Below, piece by piece: positions 12,369-22,870 of a DNA stretch of 64,000 nt. Both the position numbers and the translations under genes were made by a program. Source of the stretch: Sipunculus nudus. Its lineage: Eukaryota > Annelida > Sipuncula > Golfingiida > Sipunculidae. The first letter of the stretch is position 1; every line of letters starts with the position of its first letter. The stretch lies in contig CM049316.1 in the NCBI GenBank assembly GCA_026874595.1, positions 39,068,695-39,132,694 on the forward strand, read 5' to 3'. Below the pieces are notes generated by a model. That model did not search any database. It had not been told where the DNA came from and saw only the letters and a list, made by a program, of their open reading frames with translations.

Positions 12369-12664
12369 AGTAAACTCAACAGGCAGGCTGGGATCGTTCC
12401 ACTATGTGGAGATGGTCCCCTCAGTCGGGGTAGTTCCCCGTGGATAATAGCCCTGTGAAAGTAAGGATCGGGGTCAGTTTCAGTCATACAGTCTCATCGA
12501 AGGTTTGTTTTTCCGATTACGGTCGAGCAACCCTTTAGAGACTTGACTGAACAGTGCATATTCTGTGAACCAGACAGTGAATTCTTCGTACAAGACTTCT
12601 ACCACTTCTTGTTACCAGCTCGGCCATCCCAAAGAAGAATACTGGTAAGTCCAGTTTTACCACA
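12366..12664 (+). repeat. 5' LTR of gag-protease element
   Basis: 299 bp, beginning TGTAGTAAACTC and ending TTTTACCACA. It differs from the 3' LTR at four positions and has no indel relative to it. No TATA box is obvious. Confidence 0.95.
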
Positions 12665-12665
12665 C

Positions 12666-12683
12666 TGGTACCAGAATAGTGGA
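12666..12683 (+). other. candidate primer binding site
   Basis: TGGTACCAGAATAGTGGA starts two bases after the LTR. The TGG start fits the complement of a tRNA CCA end, and TGGTA-CAGA resembles the complement of initiator tRNA-Met. The match is partial. Confidence 0.5.
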
Positions 12684-13320
12684 GTCAGCAAGATAATTAT
12701 AAATAATTATATTTATTTGTTCTTGATCTGACCGAAAGAACCCTGTCAAGTGGACAGTACCTGTATAATTGGCTGTCAATAATCATTAATATCTGTGTAA
12801 TTCCGGGTATATCCCGCTGTACAGATCAATAATTAATACCAGTAATTGCTTACAGCCTAATTAAGCTGGTAAACAAACGGGCCTACCCGTCTGATTAACA
12901 GTCTCATGTAATAGCATAAAAAGATTGGTACACAAGAGTTTTCTTAAAATCAACAGGCTGTATATATTCTCATATAGTCGGGCTTGCCCGTATCAGGAGC
13001 TTGTAACTTAAGGCCTTTATGAACAAGGGACAGGCAACAGAAAAATATCAGTCAGGGTGGCTGTAAAACCACAAGGTCACATTCCATCCACTGTGCTATC
13101 AGAGCCAGCCACTGGCAGGGGAATCAAGTGTCACCGGCAGTGTCCAGCAGCCTGCCTGAGCTCTGAGCGGTACCCCCCTAATTGATTAATCACCTCAAAG
13201 GCCATCTGGATTTCACCCAAACAGTACTGTTTCTTCGGGGGTCGTCTCAAAAGTACAGACCAGTGTTAATAGACCAACACCGGCGTATATTGAGATACCT
13301 TGTCAACAGTTACTGAAGTC

Positions 13321-14874
13321 ATGCCTGGGGGGAGAAAGAAGGTCAACCACTCTGAAGATACAGAGAATAATGGCTCAATCATGGACCTGGACCAAGGCGC
13401 TGTTGGAGACCAAGACAGTGGGGACTCGACAGCAAATGAAACCCTCCTTGCCCTCAGGACAGTGATAGAACAACAAAAGCAACTGACTGAGATGTTCCAG
13501 CAGTTTCTGTTGACCAGCAGGCCTGCCAGGATAACAGGTGATGTGGCCTCCCCGCAGACGGGCAATAACATGCCCGTGGGCGGAACTGACTCCCAGGCAC
13601 ATCAGGACCCGGTAGCTCTGCCGGAAGTGGAATCTGTGTCTCCTCCACGTCAACAGGAAGTGCAGATGAGCCGCGCTACCTCTGCTGTATCCGAAAGGAG
13701 AAATGGCCACCCGGGTGAAGTAGGGATGGCTGACCTTCCAACCCGTATAAGACCATCACATTTCGGTTGGCGTGACTACGCTGAGGATTCCGATGGTGAG
13801 ATAGCACGGCAACTAGAGGTGATCGACAGGAGAGAGAGGGAATATCCCTGGGAACCACCTAGAGGTCGCTGTCATAGCAGGAATGACCAGAGGAGTCGGC
13901 GTCAAAGACCAGCAAGCCCAGCCAGTCGCCATCAGATGGAGCCACCCCGAGCCAAAATGGCTACATTTGATGGAAAGGGCGACTGGGATGCCTTCATCGT
14001 GCCGTTCCAGCGCCTGGCACGCAAACATGGCTGGTCTGATGAGCAAAAGGTTGACCGGCTTCATGAATGCATCAGGGGCGATGCCATGCGATATCTGGTA
14101 TCGCTACCATTGGACGTGACAGAGAGCTATTCAAGGTTGGTCAGCAAACTTGGCCGTAGATACGGCCACCATGAAACACCAGCCTCCCTTCGACGCAAGC
14201 TCAGTGAAATGAAACAAGGAACTTTAAGTCTAGATGAGTACGCTGAGGATATCTGGCAGACTACTGCCCTAGCGTACGCAGGTGTGGACTCGTCCGCCCA
14301 AGAACAAATCGCAGTCGACGCTTTCTTGAAGGGACTCAGGAACACCAGAGTCTCATATGAGGTGATGTGTCGGGAACCGGACACCATGTCGGAGGCTCTT
14401 GATTTGGTACGGGCTCACCTTATTAACTTCCAGGCCACGATTGGACGCAGAAATGAAGAACAAGCCCGTACCCGGGCTAGAAGGGTGTCGTGGGCTGATG
14501 AGGACGAAGATGTCGAGGCGCCGATACCTTCGGCTCAATCGGTAGCAGTAAAATCGTTCGCCACTACTGACCAGGTAGATGCCCTCCGGTAAGAATTGGT
14601 GGAATTGCGAAAGTTCTTTGACCTAGCTCTAAGCCGAACCAAATCAACGGGAATGTCCGATCACTCCCGAGACAGAAATAAAAGTAATTACCGTCCCCCG
14701 AGTCCTGGCCCACCGGAGCCATCTGGCCATCCTCCTCGAAGTGCAGAGTCCCCAAGAAGGCCTGTTTCACGGTCACCAAGCCCGCATGTCCAGTGCTACA
14801 AATGTGGGGAATCGGGACATATTCGTCGTGAATGTCAGAGGTCACCAAGTTCTGCAGCGCCGGGAAACGTGTAG
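13321..14874 (+). CDS. gag: retrotransposon Gag with CCHC zinc knuckle
   Basis: Structural protein that packages the element RNA. The first ATG in frame is at 13321. The N-terminal part is acidic and low-complexity. A Ty3/gypsy-type Gag capsid region follows (FDGKGDWDAFIVPFQRLA, then LRRKLSEMKQGTLSLDEY and AVDAFLKGL). A basic Pro/Ser/Arg-rich segment carries one zinc knuckle, CYKCGESGHIRREC (CX2CX4HX4C), at about 14790-14831. One in-frame TAA at 14590-14592 splits the frame between capsid and nucleocapsid, and both sides stay in the same frame. It is either a point mutation or a readthrough site. Gag ends at TAG 14872-14874, overlapping the protease frame in the -1 register, a usual gag-pro arrangement. 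Confidence 0.85.
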
Positions 14875-16265
14875 GGGCTGGGGCTCTAGACCCGTCTCCA
14901 GTCCCCCGAGATCAAATGGGTCAAGATCCATGTCAGGACGGATTCGATACAATTATGAACGTGAACCGGACTATTCGCAGGGGCCCAGTCCTTCTGTTGT
15001 CATTGCAAGTGAATGATCATACAATCGATGCCATTGTGGACACTGGGGCTGAAGTTACCTTTCTATCCAGCCACATATGTCACCAAATTGGATTGGACCC
15101 TAGGAGAAACGGAAATGAGGTAAAGTTGAAAAATGCTGCACAGGATAGCTATATGGATGGTCGGGCAGGAGTTCCCGTGAAACTGACAGTAGACGGTCAA
15201 ACCATAAACTGGAAGGTCCATGAAGCCCCGATTAGTGATGACCTACTTGTAGGACTCAATTTCCTCCTAGAAGCCGATATTACGGTCCGTGCCAGGGGAG
15301 GAATGCTGATGGGAGGAAAGCCTTTACCCTCAAAGCTGATGTTGCCAGATGGGTCCGTACATAGTATTACTGGGGCACAACTCGCAAGAAAGACTACTGT
15401 TCCTGCCAGATCACAGGTTATTGCAGAGGTTAAAAGTGCATCTGCCCCGGACCTGCAGGAAGCGGTACTGGAACCAGAAGTACTATGTGATGGGCTGTTA
15501 GTTGCTCGGGTTTTTGTCAGTATGACAGATGTAATACCCGTTTGCATATGTAATGCCACTGACAGTGACGTCACCTTGCCTAAGGACACCACACTGGGAC
15601 ATTTCTTTGCCGGTGACCTACTTGAGGAGATGAACCACTCTCGGAGGGAGGTGGTTACTCAAGAACCACTGACGGAAAAACCAACCATTCTATCCCGAGA
15701 GGTGGAGATGTATGACCCAGTTTGGCCCAAATATCTGCGGGACTGTGCACAATGGAAGGTGTGCTTGAGGTTGGTCCAGCGGACAGGATGTCCCGCCACC
15801 TTGGGGCCCATCAAGACCTTCCGGGAAAAAGAAGCACGCACCCTGCTGACCGGAGTGGCTACTTCAAGGGGGACAGATGGAGCCAGGTCTGATCGGAAGC
15901 GGAGAAATCCTACCCTGACCGATCAAAGGAAGAAGCCCCGAAATAAAACAGAGGCTCCAGTAGGGGAGGCCACTCCACGGGCCGTGCATTCGACAGCAGA
16001 TAGCCCACTAGTGTCTGCAAGATCAACAGGTCGGATGGTCAGCACATCGGATCACCTTAACCCTACGACCAGGTTGTCAAGTCCCGTCACCCGGGCCCCA
16101 CGAACAGGAAGTATGTCCCTCACACGTACCAGCAGAGAAGGTGCAGAACCCGCAAGTAATGAGGTCGACTGGCAAGAGTGGGCGCTAGCGCTGGCAGTGG
16201 AGAACGTCGAACTGCGCCAGGAGGTCTACCGGCTCAAGCGTCAGCTAGCCAGAAGACAAGGTTAA
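14832..16265 (+). CDS. pro: retropepsin-like protease fused to a coiled-coil tail
   Basis: A 477-codon frame lying -1 relative to gag and overlapping it by 43 nt, so translation probably uses -1 frameshifting. The retropepsin active site is VDTGAEVTFL (about codons 69-78), and the flap/C-terminal signature LLVGLNFLLEAD follows about 70 residues later. Downstream, where reverse transcriptase would normally start, the protein instead runs through a Thr/Arg/Ser-rich region into a short heptad-like coiled coil (ENVELRQEVYRLKRQLARRQ) and stops. The frame is open throughout. The role of the tail is unknown; it could mediate oligomerisation or be a remnant of a replaced pol. Confidence 0.8.
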   Translation: MSEVTKFCSAGKRVGAGALDPSPVPRDQMGQDPCQDGFDTIMNVNRTIRRGPVLLLSLQVNDHTIDAIVDTGAEVTFLSSHICHQIGLDPRRNGNEVKLKNAAQDSYMDGRAGVPVKLTVDGQTINWKVHEAPISDDLLVGLNFLLEADITVRARGGMLMGGKPLPSKLMLPDGSVHSITGAQLARKTTVPARSQVIAEVKSASAPDLQEAVLEPEVLCDGLLVARVFVSMTDVIPVCICNATDSDVTLPKDTTLGHFFAGDLLEEMNHSRREVVTQEPLTEKPTILSREVEMYDPVWPKYLRDCAQWKVCLRLVQRTGCPATLGPIKTFREKEARTLLTGVATSRGTDGARSDRKRRNPTLTDQRKKPRNKTEAPVGEATPRAVHSTADSPLVSARSTGRMVSTSDHLNPTTRLSSPVTRAPRTGSMSLTRTSREGAEPASNEVDWQEWALALAVENVELRQEVYRLKRQLARRQG

Positions 16266-16397
16266 GCCGTCTAACGGTCTCTCTTACGGGTCTTAACCCG
16301 TTTCGTTGTGGACTTTCGTGATGTGTCACCCGACAACACTGCCTCCCTGTTTCGCACCGGATCACCTTACAGAAGCTGTCTCGAGGACGAAGACAGC

Positions 16398-16411
16398 CCT
16401 GAGGGAGGTAG
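16398..16411 (+). other. polypurine tract candidate
   Basis: CCTGAGGGAGGTAG lies directly before the 3' LTR. A purine-rich core (GAGGGAGG) in this position is the expected plus-strand primer. Confidence 0.55.
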
Positions 16412-16710
16412 TGTAGTATACTCAACAGGCAGGCTGGGATCGTTCCACTATGTGGAGATGGTCCCCTTAGTCGGGGTAGTTCCCCGTGGATAATAGCCCT
16501 GTGAAAGTAAGGATCGGGGTCAGTTTCAGTCATACAGTCTCAGCGAAGGTTTGTTTTTCCGATTACGGTCGAGCAACCCTTTAGAGACTTGACTGAACAG
16601 TGCATATTCTGTGAACCAGACAGTGAATTCTTCGTACAAGACTTCTACCACTTCTTGTTACCAGCTAGGCCATCCCAAAGAAGAATACTGGTAAGTCCAG
16701 TTTTACCACA
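16412..16710 (+). repeat. 3' LTR of gag-protease element
   Basis: 299 bp, TGTAGTATACTC to TTTTACCACA, four substitutions from the 5' LTR. Confidence 0.95.
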
Positions 16711-16718
16711 ATATATAT

Positions 16719-17743
16719 TGTTACAATATATTAAGTTTCATTTTAATGTTTGAACAAGATTGTGTTGAATATTAATTATTTGTAATATTATAACTGACTG
16801 ACTGGGAATCCCATAAAATAAGCTGCTACCGTCAGGGGACAGCTGAAGAAGCTACACTTCGTATCTGTCCAGGGGCCACTTGAAGACAAGAGTAATGTCA
16901 TTGTACTGAAGTATTACTGCACAAGGCTGTACACGTGCCTTGTATGTACTGGAGGGCTGACCATACAGCTGATCTGTGCTGAAACAAAGGTTCCAGGCAC
17001 CCAAAAGTTGTGTCAATGACCGACTAAGACTTTTATGCAAGGGATCATGAGTGAACCCTCATGCTCATAGATTCAAACAAAGGAAATTCTGTTATACAAG
17101 AAGTAAAATCACAAGTGAACACACATGATTTTAAATACTGAAACAGAGACAATCATGAGTGACAAGTCTATATAAGATGAGCTCAAACAATGGGCAAATG
17201 GGCATTTAACATCTAAGCTCCGGAGCCACGACAGTCTGAAGAAGAAAATAAAGTAAGTGAACAGAAATGAACTGTTACGTTAGCGCTAACATATTGATAT
17301 AAGACTGATTAAAAATTGAAGAAATTTGTGAAAGAACATTGAAAGAAGAGAAGAAATGTAAAGAAGTGAATTATACATAGATATCGCGAACTGTTATACG
17401 CTAAAATGAAATGATCAAAGAAGACGAAGAACCTCATGAGAAGATAATGCTTTTAGTGACTTTTTATTGGACTCTGTGATTATTTAATTATGCAATTCGG
17501 AATAACTGGTGTTATGGACATTATTCCCAGGTCAGTTCTTTTGTTTTTTTTCATTGCATGTAAGTCATTTTATAATCATGTATTTGTAAAGCTATATTCA
17601 GTATGTATTAAACTAGTATATTATATCAAATTGTGGTAATTTGGTATATTGCCAACTTGTGTGACAGATAAGGAGGTTTCCTGTACGCCTTTAACAGATA
17701 AAAGTATGCATGAGAAATAAGAGACGTTTGTAAGGACGTAACA
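16719..17743 (+). repeat. 5' LTR of Gmr1-like element
   Basis: 1025 bp, starting TGTTACAATATATT and ending AAGGACGTAACA. It differs from the 3' LTR by about seven substitutions, a 4-bp GACT repeat-number change and poly-T length. Confidence 0.93.
17169..17176 (+). promoter_or_regulatory. TATA box in 5' LTR
   Basis: TATATAAG in a GC-mixed context. An AATAAA signal follows about 70 bp later (17247-17252). This spacing fits a U3-R-U5 layout with transcription starting near 17200. The same pair is present in the 3' LTR. Confidence 0.55.
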
Positions 17744-17750
17744 GGAAAAT

Positions 17751-17772
17751 AGGGGGCTCGTGCCGCGATTTG
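17751..17772 (+). other. primer binding site resembling tRNA-Pro complement
   Basis: AGGGGGCTCGTGCCGCGATT begins eight bases after the 5' LTR and continues TGAA. It closely resembles the complement of the 3' end of tRNA-Pro (GGGGGCTCGTCCGGGATTTG), with differences at the first base and in the middle. Confidence 0.6.
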
Positions 17773-17900
17773 AATTTTTTTTTTCGAGTTCTTGCATAAT
17801 TTTTGGGAACAAATTGTAGCTTTCAGTTTTGATTAAATGTTTAATTGGCATACATTCTTTAACAATCATATCAAGAGTTGGCAATAAACCAAATGGCATA

Positions 17901-19090
17901 ATGTCAGATTTTAAGGTTGAGGATTTTTTGTCAGGAGAGATAACATCAGTCAGTGTTAGAGCATTGAGAAAAGATCAGATTGTTGAACTAGCTGAATATC
18001 TAAAACTGTCAGTTTCAAAAAGGGATAAAAAGCAAAACATATTATCGGTTGTTAATGGAGAATTAAACAAGAGGGGTTTAGTTGAAAATGCAGAGGATTC
18101 AGAGATGAGTGAGAAAGAGATAGAAACGACTCCATCAGATATGGATAGACTAACGTTTCAGTTAGAGATGAGGAAATTAGAGTTAATGCATGAGAGGGAG
18201 ATGAAGAAAATTGAATAAGAGATTCAAAGTAGAGCTAGGGTAGCAACACAACCTACCCATGATATTGCAAAAGAAATAAGACTTGTACCAAAGTTTAATG
18301 AAAGAGATGTTGAAAAATACTTCTTACATTTTGAGATAATAGCCCGTAGTATGGGATAGAAGAAAGAGATATGGCCTGTACTAATTCAAAGCGTATTAGT
18401 TGGGAAGGCCCAGAAAATTTATTCTGCATTGTCAGAGGAACAATCAGCAGGCTATGAGGTGGTACGGGAGGCCATATTGAGAGCTTATGAACTGGTTCCT
18501 GAAGCCTATAGGCAGAAATTCAGGAAAACACAGAAACAACCACATCAAACATATGTGGAGTTTGCTAGAGATAAAGAAAGCACTTTTGATAGATGGTGTA
18601 AGGCCGAAAGAATAGAGAATGAATTTGGAGGATTAAGAGAATTAATCCTGGTGGAGGAGTTTAAAAATTGACTCACATAACAGAGATAAAAGAGTTAAGC
18701 AAGGCTGCAATTGTAGCTGATGAGTACGCACTCAATCATAAGAAGTCATCACGTGGTGGTGAGACAAGAAAATGGCCCCCTGTTGCAAGTGGTAATGGCC
18801 AACATGAGAAAGGGACGAGTGTGGTAAAGGAAGAAAGTAGAGGTAAAGATAGGAAGCCAGAGACAATGTATACAAATAGCCGGGGTGCAAATAGTTCAGG
18901 GTCATGGCCGAGAGGGCCCACCTGTCACCACTGTAAAAGGAGGGGACATATCATGTCAGACTGCTGGTTTCTGAAGAAAGATAAACAAGGAGGGATGTCC
19001 TCCATGGGATGGGCTAGAAAACTAAATGTTCATAAGAAAATGCAAAAACCAGATGTTAGGGGTGAAATGAAAATAGAGAGAGGAAACTGA
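17901..19090 (+). pseudogene. gag: Gag of Gmr1-like element, broken
   Basis: The start is ATG 17901. The N-terminal region is acidic, followed by a charged helix rich in Met/Glu/Lys. A capsid segment resembling SCAN-like retroelement Gag lies at about 18219-18760 (PKFNERDVEKYFLHFE, then EAYRQKFRKTQKQ). The zinc knuckle CHHCKRRGHIMSDC is near 18920-18970. The reading frame is broken by TAA at 18216-18218 and TAG at 18357-18359 (a Trp-like position). Near 18665-18671 the frame changes by one base, after which the protein-like sequence resumes in another frame to TGA 19088-19090. Confidence 0.8.
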
Positions 19091-19091
19091 T

Positions 19092-20438
19092 GTGAGATAT
19101 AAAGGTTTTGTGTCGAAGGGACAAGTAAGCAAAGCGGGTGATGACTTGGGCAGGTCGGTTAATGTACTGAGAGATACAGGGGCCACACAGTCCCTGGTGC
19201 TTGATAGTGTTGTACCTTTAGGGGTAGATACATACACATATACTGATGTATTAGTACAAGGGATAGACGGAAGACACATGAGTGTACCATTACATAAAAT
19301 AGAGCTGAAATCTGACTTTGTAAATGGACAAGTAGAAGTGGGAGTAGTGGAGAAGCTGCCCATGAGGGGGGTACATTTTCTATTAGGAAATGATCTGGCT
19401 GGTGAAAGAGTTAAAGTGAATGCATGTATGTCATGTAACCCAGCAACAGATGATAACTGTATTGATAAGTTGTCAGATGAGGAATTACTGGATATATTTC
19501 CTGCATGTGCTGTTACAAGGGCAAAATTTAAGAAAGACTTAATAGATGAGAAAGAGGATACCCCTACAGATAAATTGAGTGAATTATTAGCAGAGGGTGA
19601 AGTATTGGGAAATCTATTTGAAGAATTAGATGAAAAAGAAGTAAAAGAAAAAGAAAGTAAGCTGGAGGAGAAAGAGGAAATGACAGTAAGGCAGGATGAT
19701 AATAGCAGTGAGGTAAAATTCAGTAGTGATCAATTAAAGAGAGGTCAAAGTTTAGATCCCGAGATCCGAGATCTCATGGATAAGGCTCTTACGGAAGATG
19801 AGGCAGATAAAGTACCTGTATGTTACTTTATCAAGTCAGGAATTTTAATGAGAAAATGGAGACCACCTGAGGTCTCTGCAGAGGATGACTGGAGAGTAAT
19901 TATACAGGTTGTTGCGCCTCCTGAATACAGACAGGAGATACTTAGGCTGGCACATGAATTGCCCATGGCAAGTCATTTAGGGGTGAGGAAGACACTTGAC
20001 AGGATATACCAACATTCCTTCTGGCCGGGGGTTAAAAGTAATGTAGTAGAACACTGTAAGACATGTCGGACCTGTCAGCTTGTAGGTAAACCAAATACGC
20101 ATGTACAGAAAACACCTTTGAAACCCATACCTGCATTTGAAGAACCATTTACACGAGTTTTAGCTGATTGTGTCGGACCCTTGCCTAAGACGAAACAGGG
20201 AAATAAATATCTATTGACAGTCATGTGTGCTTCGACCAGATTTCCTGAAGCTATACCCCTGAAGAAAATAACGGCGAAGGAGGTTAGTAAAGCACTAATT
20301 AAGTTCTTTACCATGGTAGGCCTCCCTAAAGAAATACAAACAGATCAGGGCTCAAACTTTATGTCAGGCATATTCCAACAGGTCATGAATGAGTTGGGTA
20401 TTACACAACTTAATTCCTCTGCCTATCATTCAGAATAA
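19092..20438 (+). CDS. pol: Pol part 1: protease and most of integrase
   Basis: An open stretch ending at a premature TAA (20436-20438). Retropepsin motif LRDTGATQSLVL is at about 19170-19205, with LLGNDLAG about 70 residues on. An acidic linker follows. The integrase HHCC zinc finger (HELPMASHLGVRKTL ... CKTCRTCQ) is at about 19955-20082, and the catalytic core begins with the first Asp in ADCVGPLPKT and the second in QTDQGSNF. The third catalytic residue, Glu of GALERYHQ, lies just after the stop. Protease directly followed by integrase is the key evidence for the Gmr1-like order. Confidence 0.88.
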   Translation: MRYKGFVSKGQVSKAGDDLGRSVNVLRDTGATQSLVLDSVVPLGVDTYTYTDVLVQGIDGRHMSVPLHKIELKSDFVNGQVEVGVVEKLPMRGVHFLLGNDLAGERVKVNACMSCNPATDDNCIDKLSDEELLDIFPACAVTRAKFKKDLIDEKEDTPTDKLSELLAEGEVLGNLFEELDEKEVKEKESKLEEKEEMTVRQDDNSSEVKFSSDQLKRGQSLDPEIRDLMDKALTEDEADKVPVCYFIKSGILMRKWRPPEVSAEDDWRVIIQVVAPPEYRQEILRLAHELPMASHLGVRKTLDRIYQHSFWPGVKSNVVEHCKTCRTCQLVGKPNTHVQKTPLKPIPAFEEPFTRVLADCVGPLPKTKQGNKYLLTVMCASTRFPEAIPLKKITAKEVSKALIKFFTMVGLPKEIQTDQGSNFMSGIFQQVMNELGITQLNSSAYHSE

Positions 20439-21860
20439 CAGGGAGCCCTAGAAAGATACCATCAAACTTTAAAGACCATGATGAGAACGTATGTTTTGGA
20501 GAATGAGAAGGACTGGGATGAAGGGATACCTTTATTATTGTTTGCAACAAGAGAGGTAGTGCAAGAGTCATTAGGGTTTAGCCCATTTGAGCTGGTGTTT
20601 GATCACACAGTTCGTGGTCCGCTGAAACTTCTGAAAGATCAAATTACTAATGAAGAAAACAATGTGAACTTACTAAACTATGTGTCAGATTTTAGAGAGA
20701 GGTTAAAAAGAGCTTGTGAACTTGCAAGGGAAAACCTCAGACAAGCACAGGGTAGAATGAAGCAGTGGTATGATAGGAAAGCAAAGTCACGTGAATTTCA
20801 AAAGGGAGATAAAGTGCTGGTGTTTCTGCCAGTACCAGGACAGCCCCTACAAGCAAAGTACAATGGCCCATATGTCATAGAGAGGAAAGTCAGTGAGGTC
20901 AACTATGTTATAAACACCCCAGACAGAAGGAGAAATAAGCGTTTGTGTCACATAAATATGCTAAAACCATATTTTGAAAGAAAGGATAGTGAGGAAATGC
21001 AAGATAGACCAGTACTGTGTAACACTGTACTTGTTAATGCTGAATTAAAGGATGATGAATACTATGATGTGGAAGGAGAGAATCAAGATGTAGGTGTAAA
21101 GATAAACAACTCTGAGATTCTAGCAAATCTAGATGATAACTTGAGTAGTTTGCAGGGAAAACAAAAGGAGGAGCTTAAGGATATTATTAGAGAACACTCT
21201 GACTTATTTAGAGATATCCCAGGCTGCACCAGCGAGTTAAGTCATGATATTGATGTTGGTGATACTACTCCAATTAAGCAGCATCCGTACAGGGTAAATC
21301 AAGAGAAGTTGAAGTTGATCCGTAGAGAAATTGAGTACATGTTAGAGAACAACATAATTGAGCCAAGTCAGAGTGAATGGAGTTCGCCAGTTGTTTTGAT
21401 ACCTAAACCAGATGGTACACAAAGATTCTGTGTTGATTATAGAAAAGTGAATGCAGTTACAAAATCAGACTCATACCCAATTCCTAGAATTGAGGATTGT
21501 ATTGATCAAATTGGTCATGCTAAATTTGTTAGCAAATTTGATTTGCTGAAAGGGTATTGGCAGGTCCCTTTAACAGAAAAAGCAAAAGAAATTTCGGCAT
21601 TTGTTACTCCCGAGGGATTATACCAGTTCACTAAGATGCCGTTTGGTTTGAAAAATTGTCCCGGAAATTTTCAGCGCCTTATGAATAGGGTTGTACAAGG
21701 GTTATCTGGTTGCACTGTGTACATTGATGACGTAGTGGTATATAGTGATACATGGGAACAGCATATACAAAGAATTGGAGAGCTTTTTGATAGGCTCAGT
21801 GAGGCTGGGCTTGTAGTCAATCTGGGAAAGAGTGAGTTTGCTAAGGCTTACGTCACATAG
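20439..21860 (+). CDS. pol: Pol part 2: integrase C-terminus and reverse transcriptase
   Basis: Continues in the same frame as the preceding segment after TAA 20436-20438. It opens with the integrase Glu motif (GALERYHQTLK). At about 20845-20925 is a GPY/F-like module (YNGPYVIERKV). RT begins about 21225 with QHPYR and shows the Ty3/gypsy blocks SSPVVLIPKPDG, RFCVDYRKVNAVT, FDLLKGYWQVPL, FTKMPFGLKNCPGNFQRLMN and catalytic YIDD (21719-21730). A premature TAG at 21858-21860 falls where a Tyr of the usual YLGHVV motif is expected. Confidence 0.9.
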   Translation, partial: QGALERYHQTLKTMMRTYVLENEKDWDEGIPLLLFATREVVQESLGFSPFELVFDHTVRGPLKLLKDQITNEENNVNLLNYVSDFRERLKRACELARENLRQAQGRMKQWYDRKAKSREFQKGDKVLVFLPVPGQPLQAKYNGPYVIERKVSEVNYVINTPDRRRNKRLCHINMLKPYFERKDSEEMQDRPVLCNTVLVNAELKDDEYYDVEGENQDVGVKINNSEILANLDDNLSSLQGKQKEELKDIIREHSDLFRDIPGCTSELSHDIDVGDTTPIKQHPYRVNQEKLKLIRREIEYMLENNIIEPSQSEWSSPVVLIPKPDGTQRFCVDYRKVNAVTKSDSYPIPRIEDCIDQIGHAKFVSKFDLLKGYWQVPLTEKAKEISAFVTPEGLYQFTKMPFGLKNCPGNFQRLMNRVVQGLSGCTVYIDDVVVYSDTWEQHIQRIGELFDRLSEAGLVVNLGKSEFAKAYVT

Positions 21861-22520
21861 TTAGGTCATGTGGTTGGACAGGGAAAAATCCGGCCTAGAG
21901 AAGCTAAGATTGAAGCTATTGTAAACTTTCCTGCACCTAAGACAAAACGAGAATTGAGACGATTTCTCGGAATGACTGGATATTACAGAAAATTTTGCAA
22001 AAACTTTTTTGATGTTGTTTATCCACTTACAAACTTGTTATCAAAATCCCAAAAGTTCACATGGGGTCAACCACAAGAGAGAGCATTTGACACCTTGAAA
22101 ACTGTTCTCACAAATGCTCCAGTACTGTCAGCCCCAGACTTCACAAAATCATTCAAACTTGCTGTGGATGCAAGTGATGTGGGAATTGGTGCTGTCTTGA
22201 TGCAATCTGATGAGTCAGACATTGACCATCCTGTTAGTTATTTTTCAAGAAAACTGAATTCTTGCCAGAGAAAGTATTCTACAATTGAAAAGGAAGCTTT
22301 GGCCTTATTGCTAGCTTTGCAACATTTTGAAGTATATGTTTCAGGTCAAAGTTGTATTGAGGTGTATACAGACCACAATCCACTTACTTTTATTCATAAA
22401 ATGAAGAGCAAGAATCAAAGAATTCTCAGGTGGTGTTTGTTTTTGCAAGAATACAATTTGATCATTAAGCACATCAAGGGGAAGGAGAATGTTATAGCAG
22501 ATACACTGTCGAAAGCATGA
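21861..22520 (+). CDS. pol: Pol part 3: RNase H
   Basis: Same frame as the RT. It begins with LGHVVGQGKIRP and the thumb/connection motif RRFLGMTGYYRKFCKNF. RNase H catalytic carboxylates are visible in AVDASDVGIGAVL (Asp), STIEKEALALLLAL (Glu) and VYTDHNPLTF (Asp). It ends with the typical VIADTLSKA and a stop at 22518-22520. No integrase follows, confirming that integrase sits upstream of RT. Confidence 0.9.
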   Translation, partial: LGHVVGQGKIRPREAKIEAIVNFPAPKTKRELRRFLGMTGYYRKFCKNFFDVVYPLTNLLSKSQKFTWGQPQERAFDTLKTVLTNAPVLSAPDFTKSFKLAVDASDVGIGAVLMQSDESDIDHPVSYFSRKLNSCQRKYSTIEKEALALLLALQHFEVYVSGQSCIEVYTDHNPLTFIHKMKSKNQRILRWCLFLQEYNLIIKHIKGKENVIADTLSKA

Positions 22521-22602
22521 ACTGTAACATAAAGCATGACATGCAAAACAGATAGCTCTAAGAGATTGAAAACCATGTGTAGGATAAAATATTAGTATTG
22601 AT

Positions 22603-22607
<5 letters not shown>

Positions 22608-22655
<48 letters not shown>
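22608..22655. repeat. (AT)n microsatellite inside retrotransposon 3' region
   Basis: About 24 TA units in the non-coding segment between RNase H and the 3' LTR. Confidence 0.93.
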
Positions 22656-22657
<2 letters not shown>

Positions 22658-22870
22658 GTGTAAACAAATGGATGATGGAAATAACTGAAGAACTGAGAGA
22701 TGCAGGATAAGTTTAATGAAATACTAGTCTGTGCATGAAATGACAGAGTTTCAGTATTAGGAAATATAGATATTACACCTCCTGATGTTGTGGTAGCTAG
22801 TGTACTGTATGATATAGATAAATATATGAATACAAACAAAAATCTGTCTAAAGTCAGATTTTTGTTTTCT

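Larger units (their letters stand above)
12366..16710 (+). mobile_element. LTR retrotransposon with gag and protease but no pol enzymes
   Basis: A 4345-bp element with two 299-bp direct LTRs, a candidate primer site, a ~650-nt leader, gag, a zinc knuckle and a retropepsin. No reverse transcriptase, RNase H or integrase follows the protease; the 3' part of the second frame is a hydrophilic tail ending in a coiled coil. It must therefore rely on enzymes supplied in trans, like the TR-GAG class described in plants. The flanks are ATATAT on both sides (12360-12365 and 16711-16716), fitting a 4- or 6-bp target duplication inside the microsatellite. Confidence 0.88.

Noticed and set aside
12265-12487. 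Overlapping open frames with long Tyr-Ile repeats on both strands
   Set aside because: They are translations of the (AT)n tract joined to LTR sequence, not genes. The same applies to frames over the AT tracts at 5.8, 22.6, 41.5, 56.9 and 58.5 kb.
13266-14848. Several minus-strand frames of 60-110 codons opposite gag
   Set aside because: They lie antisense to a convincing gag-protease coding region and have no domain; they follow from its codon composition. Minus-strand frames opposite the LRR exon (45-47 kb) are rejected for the same reason.
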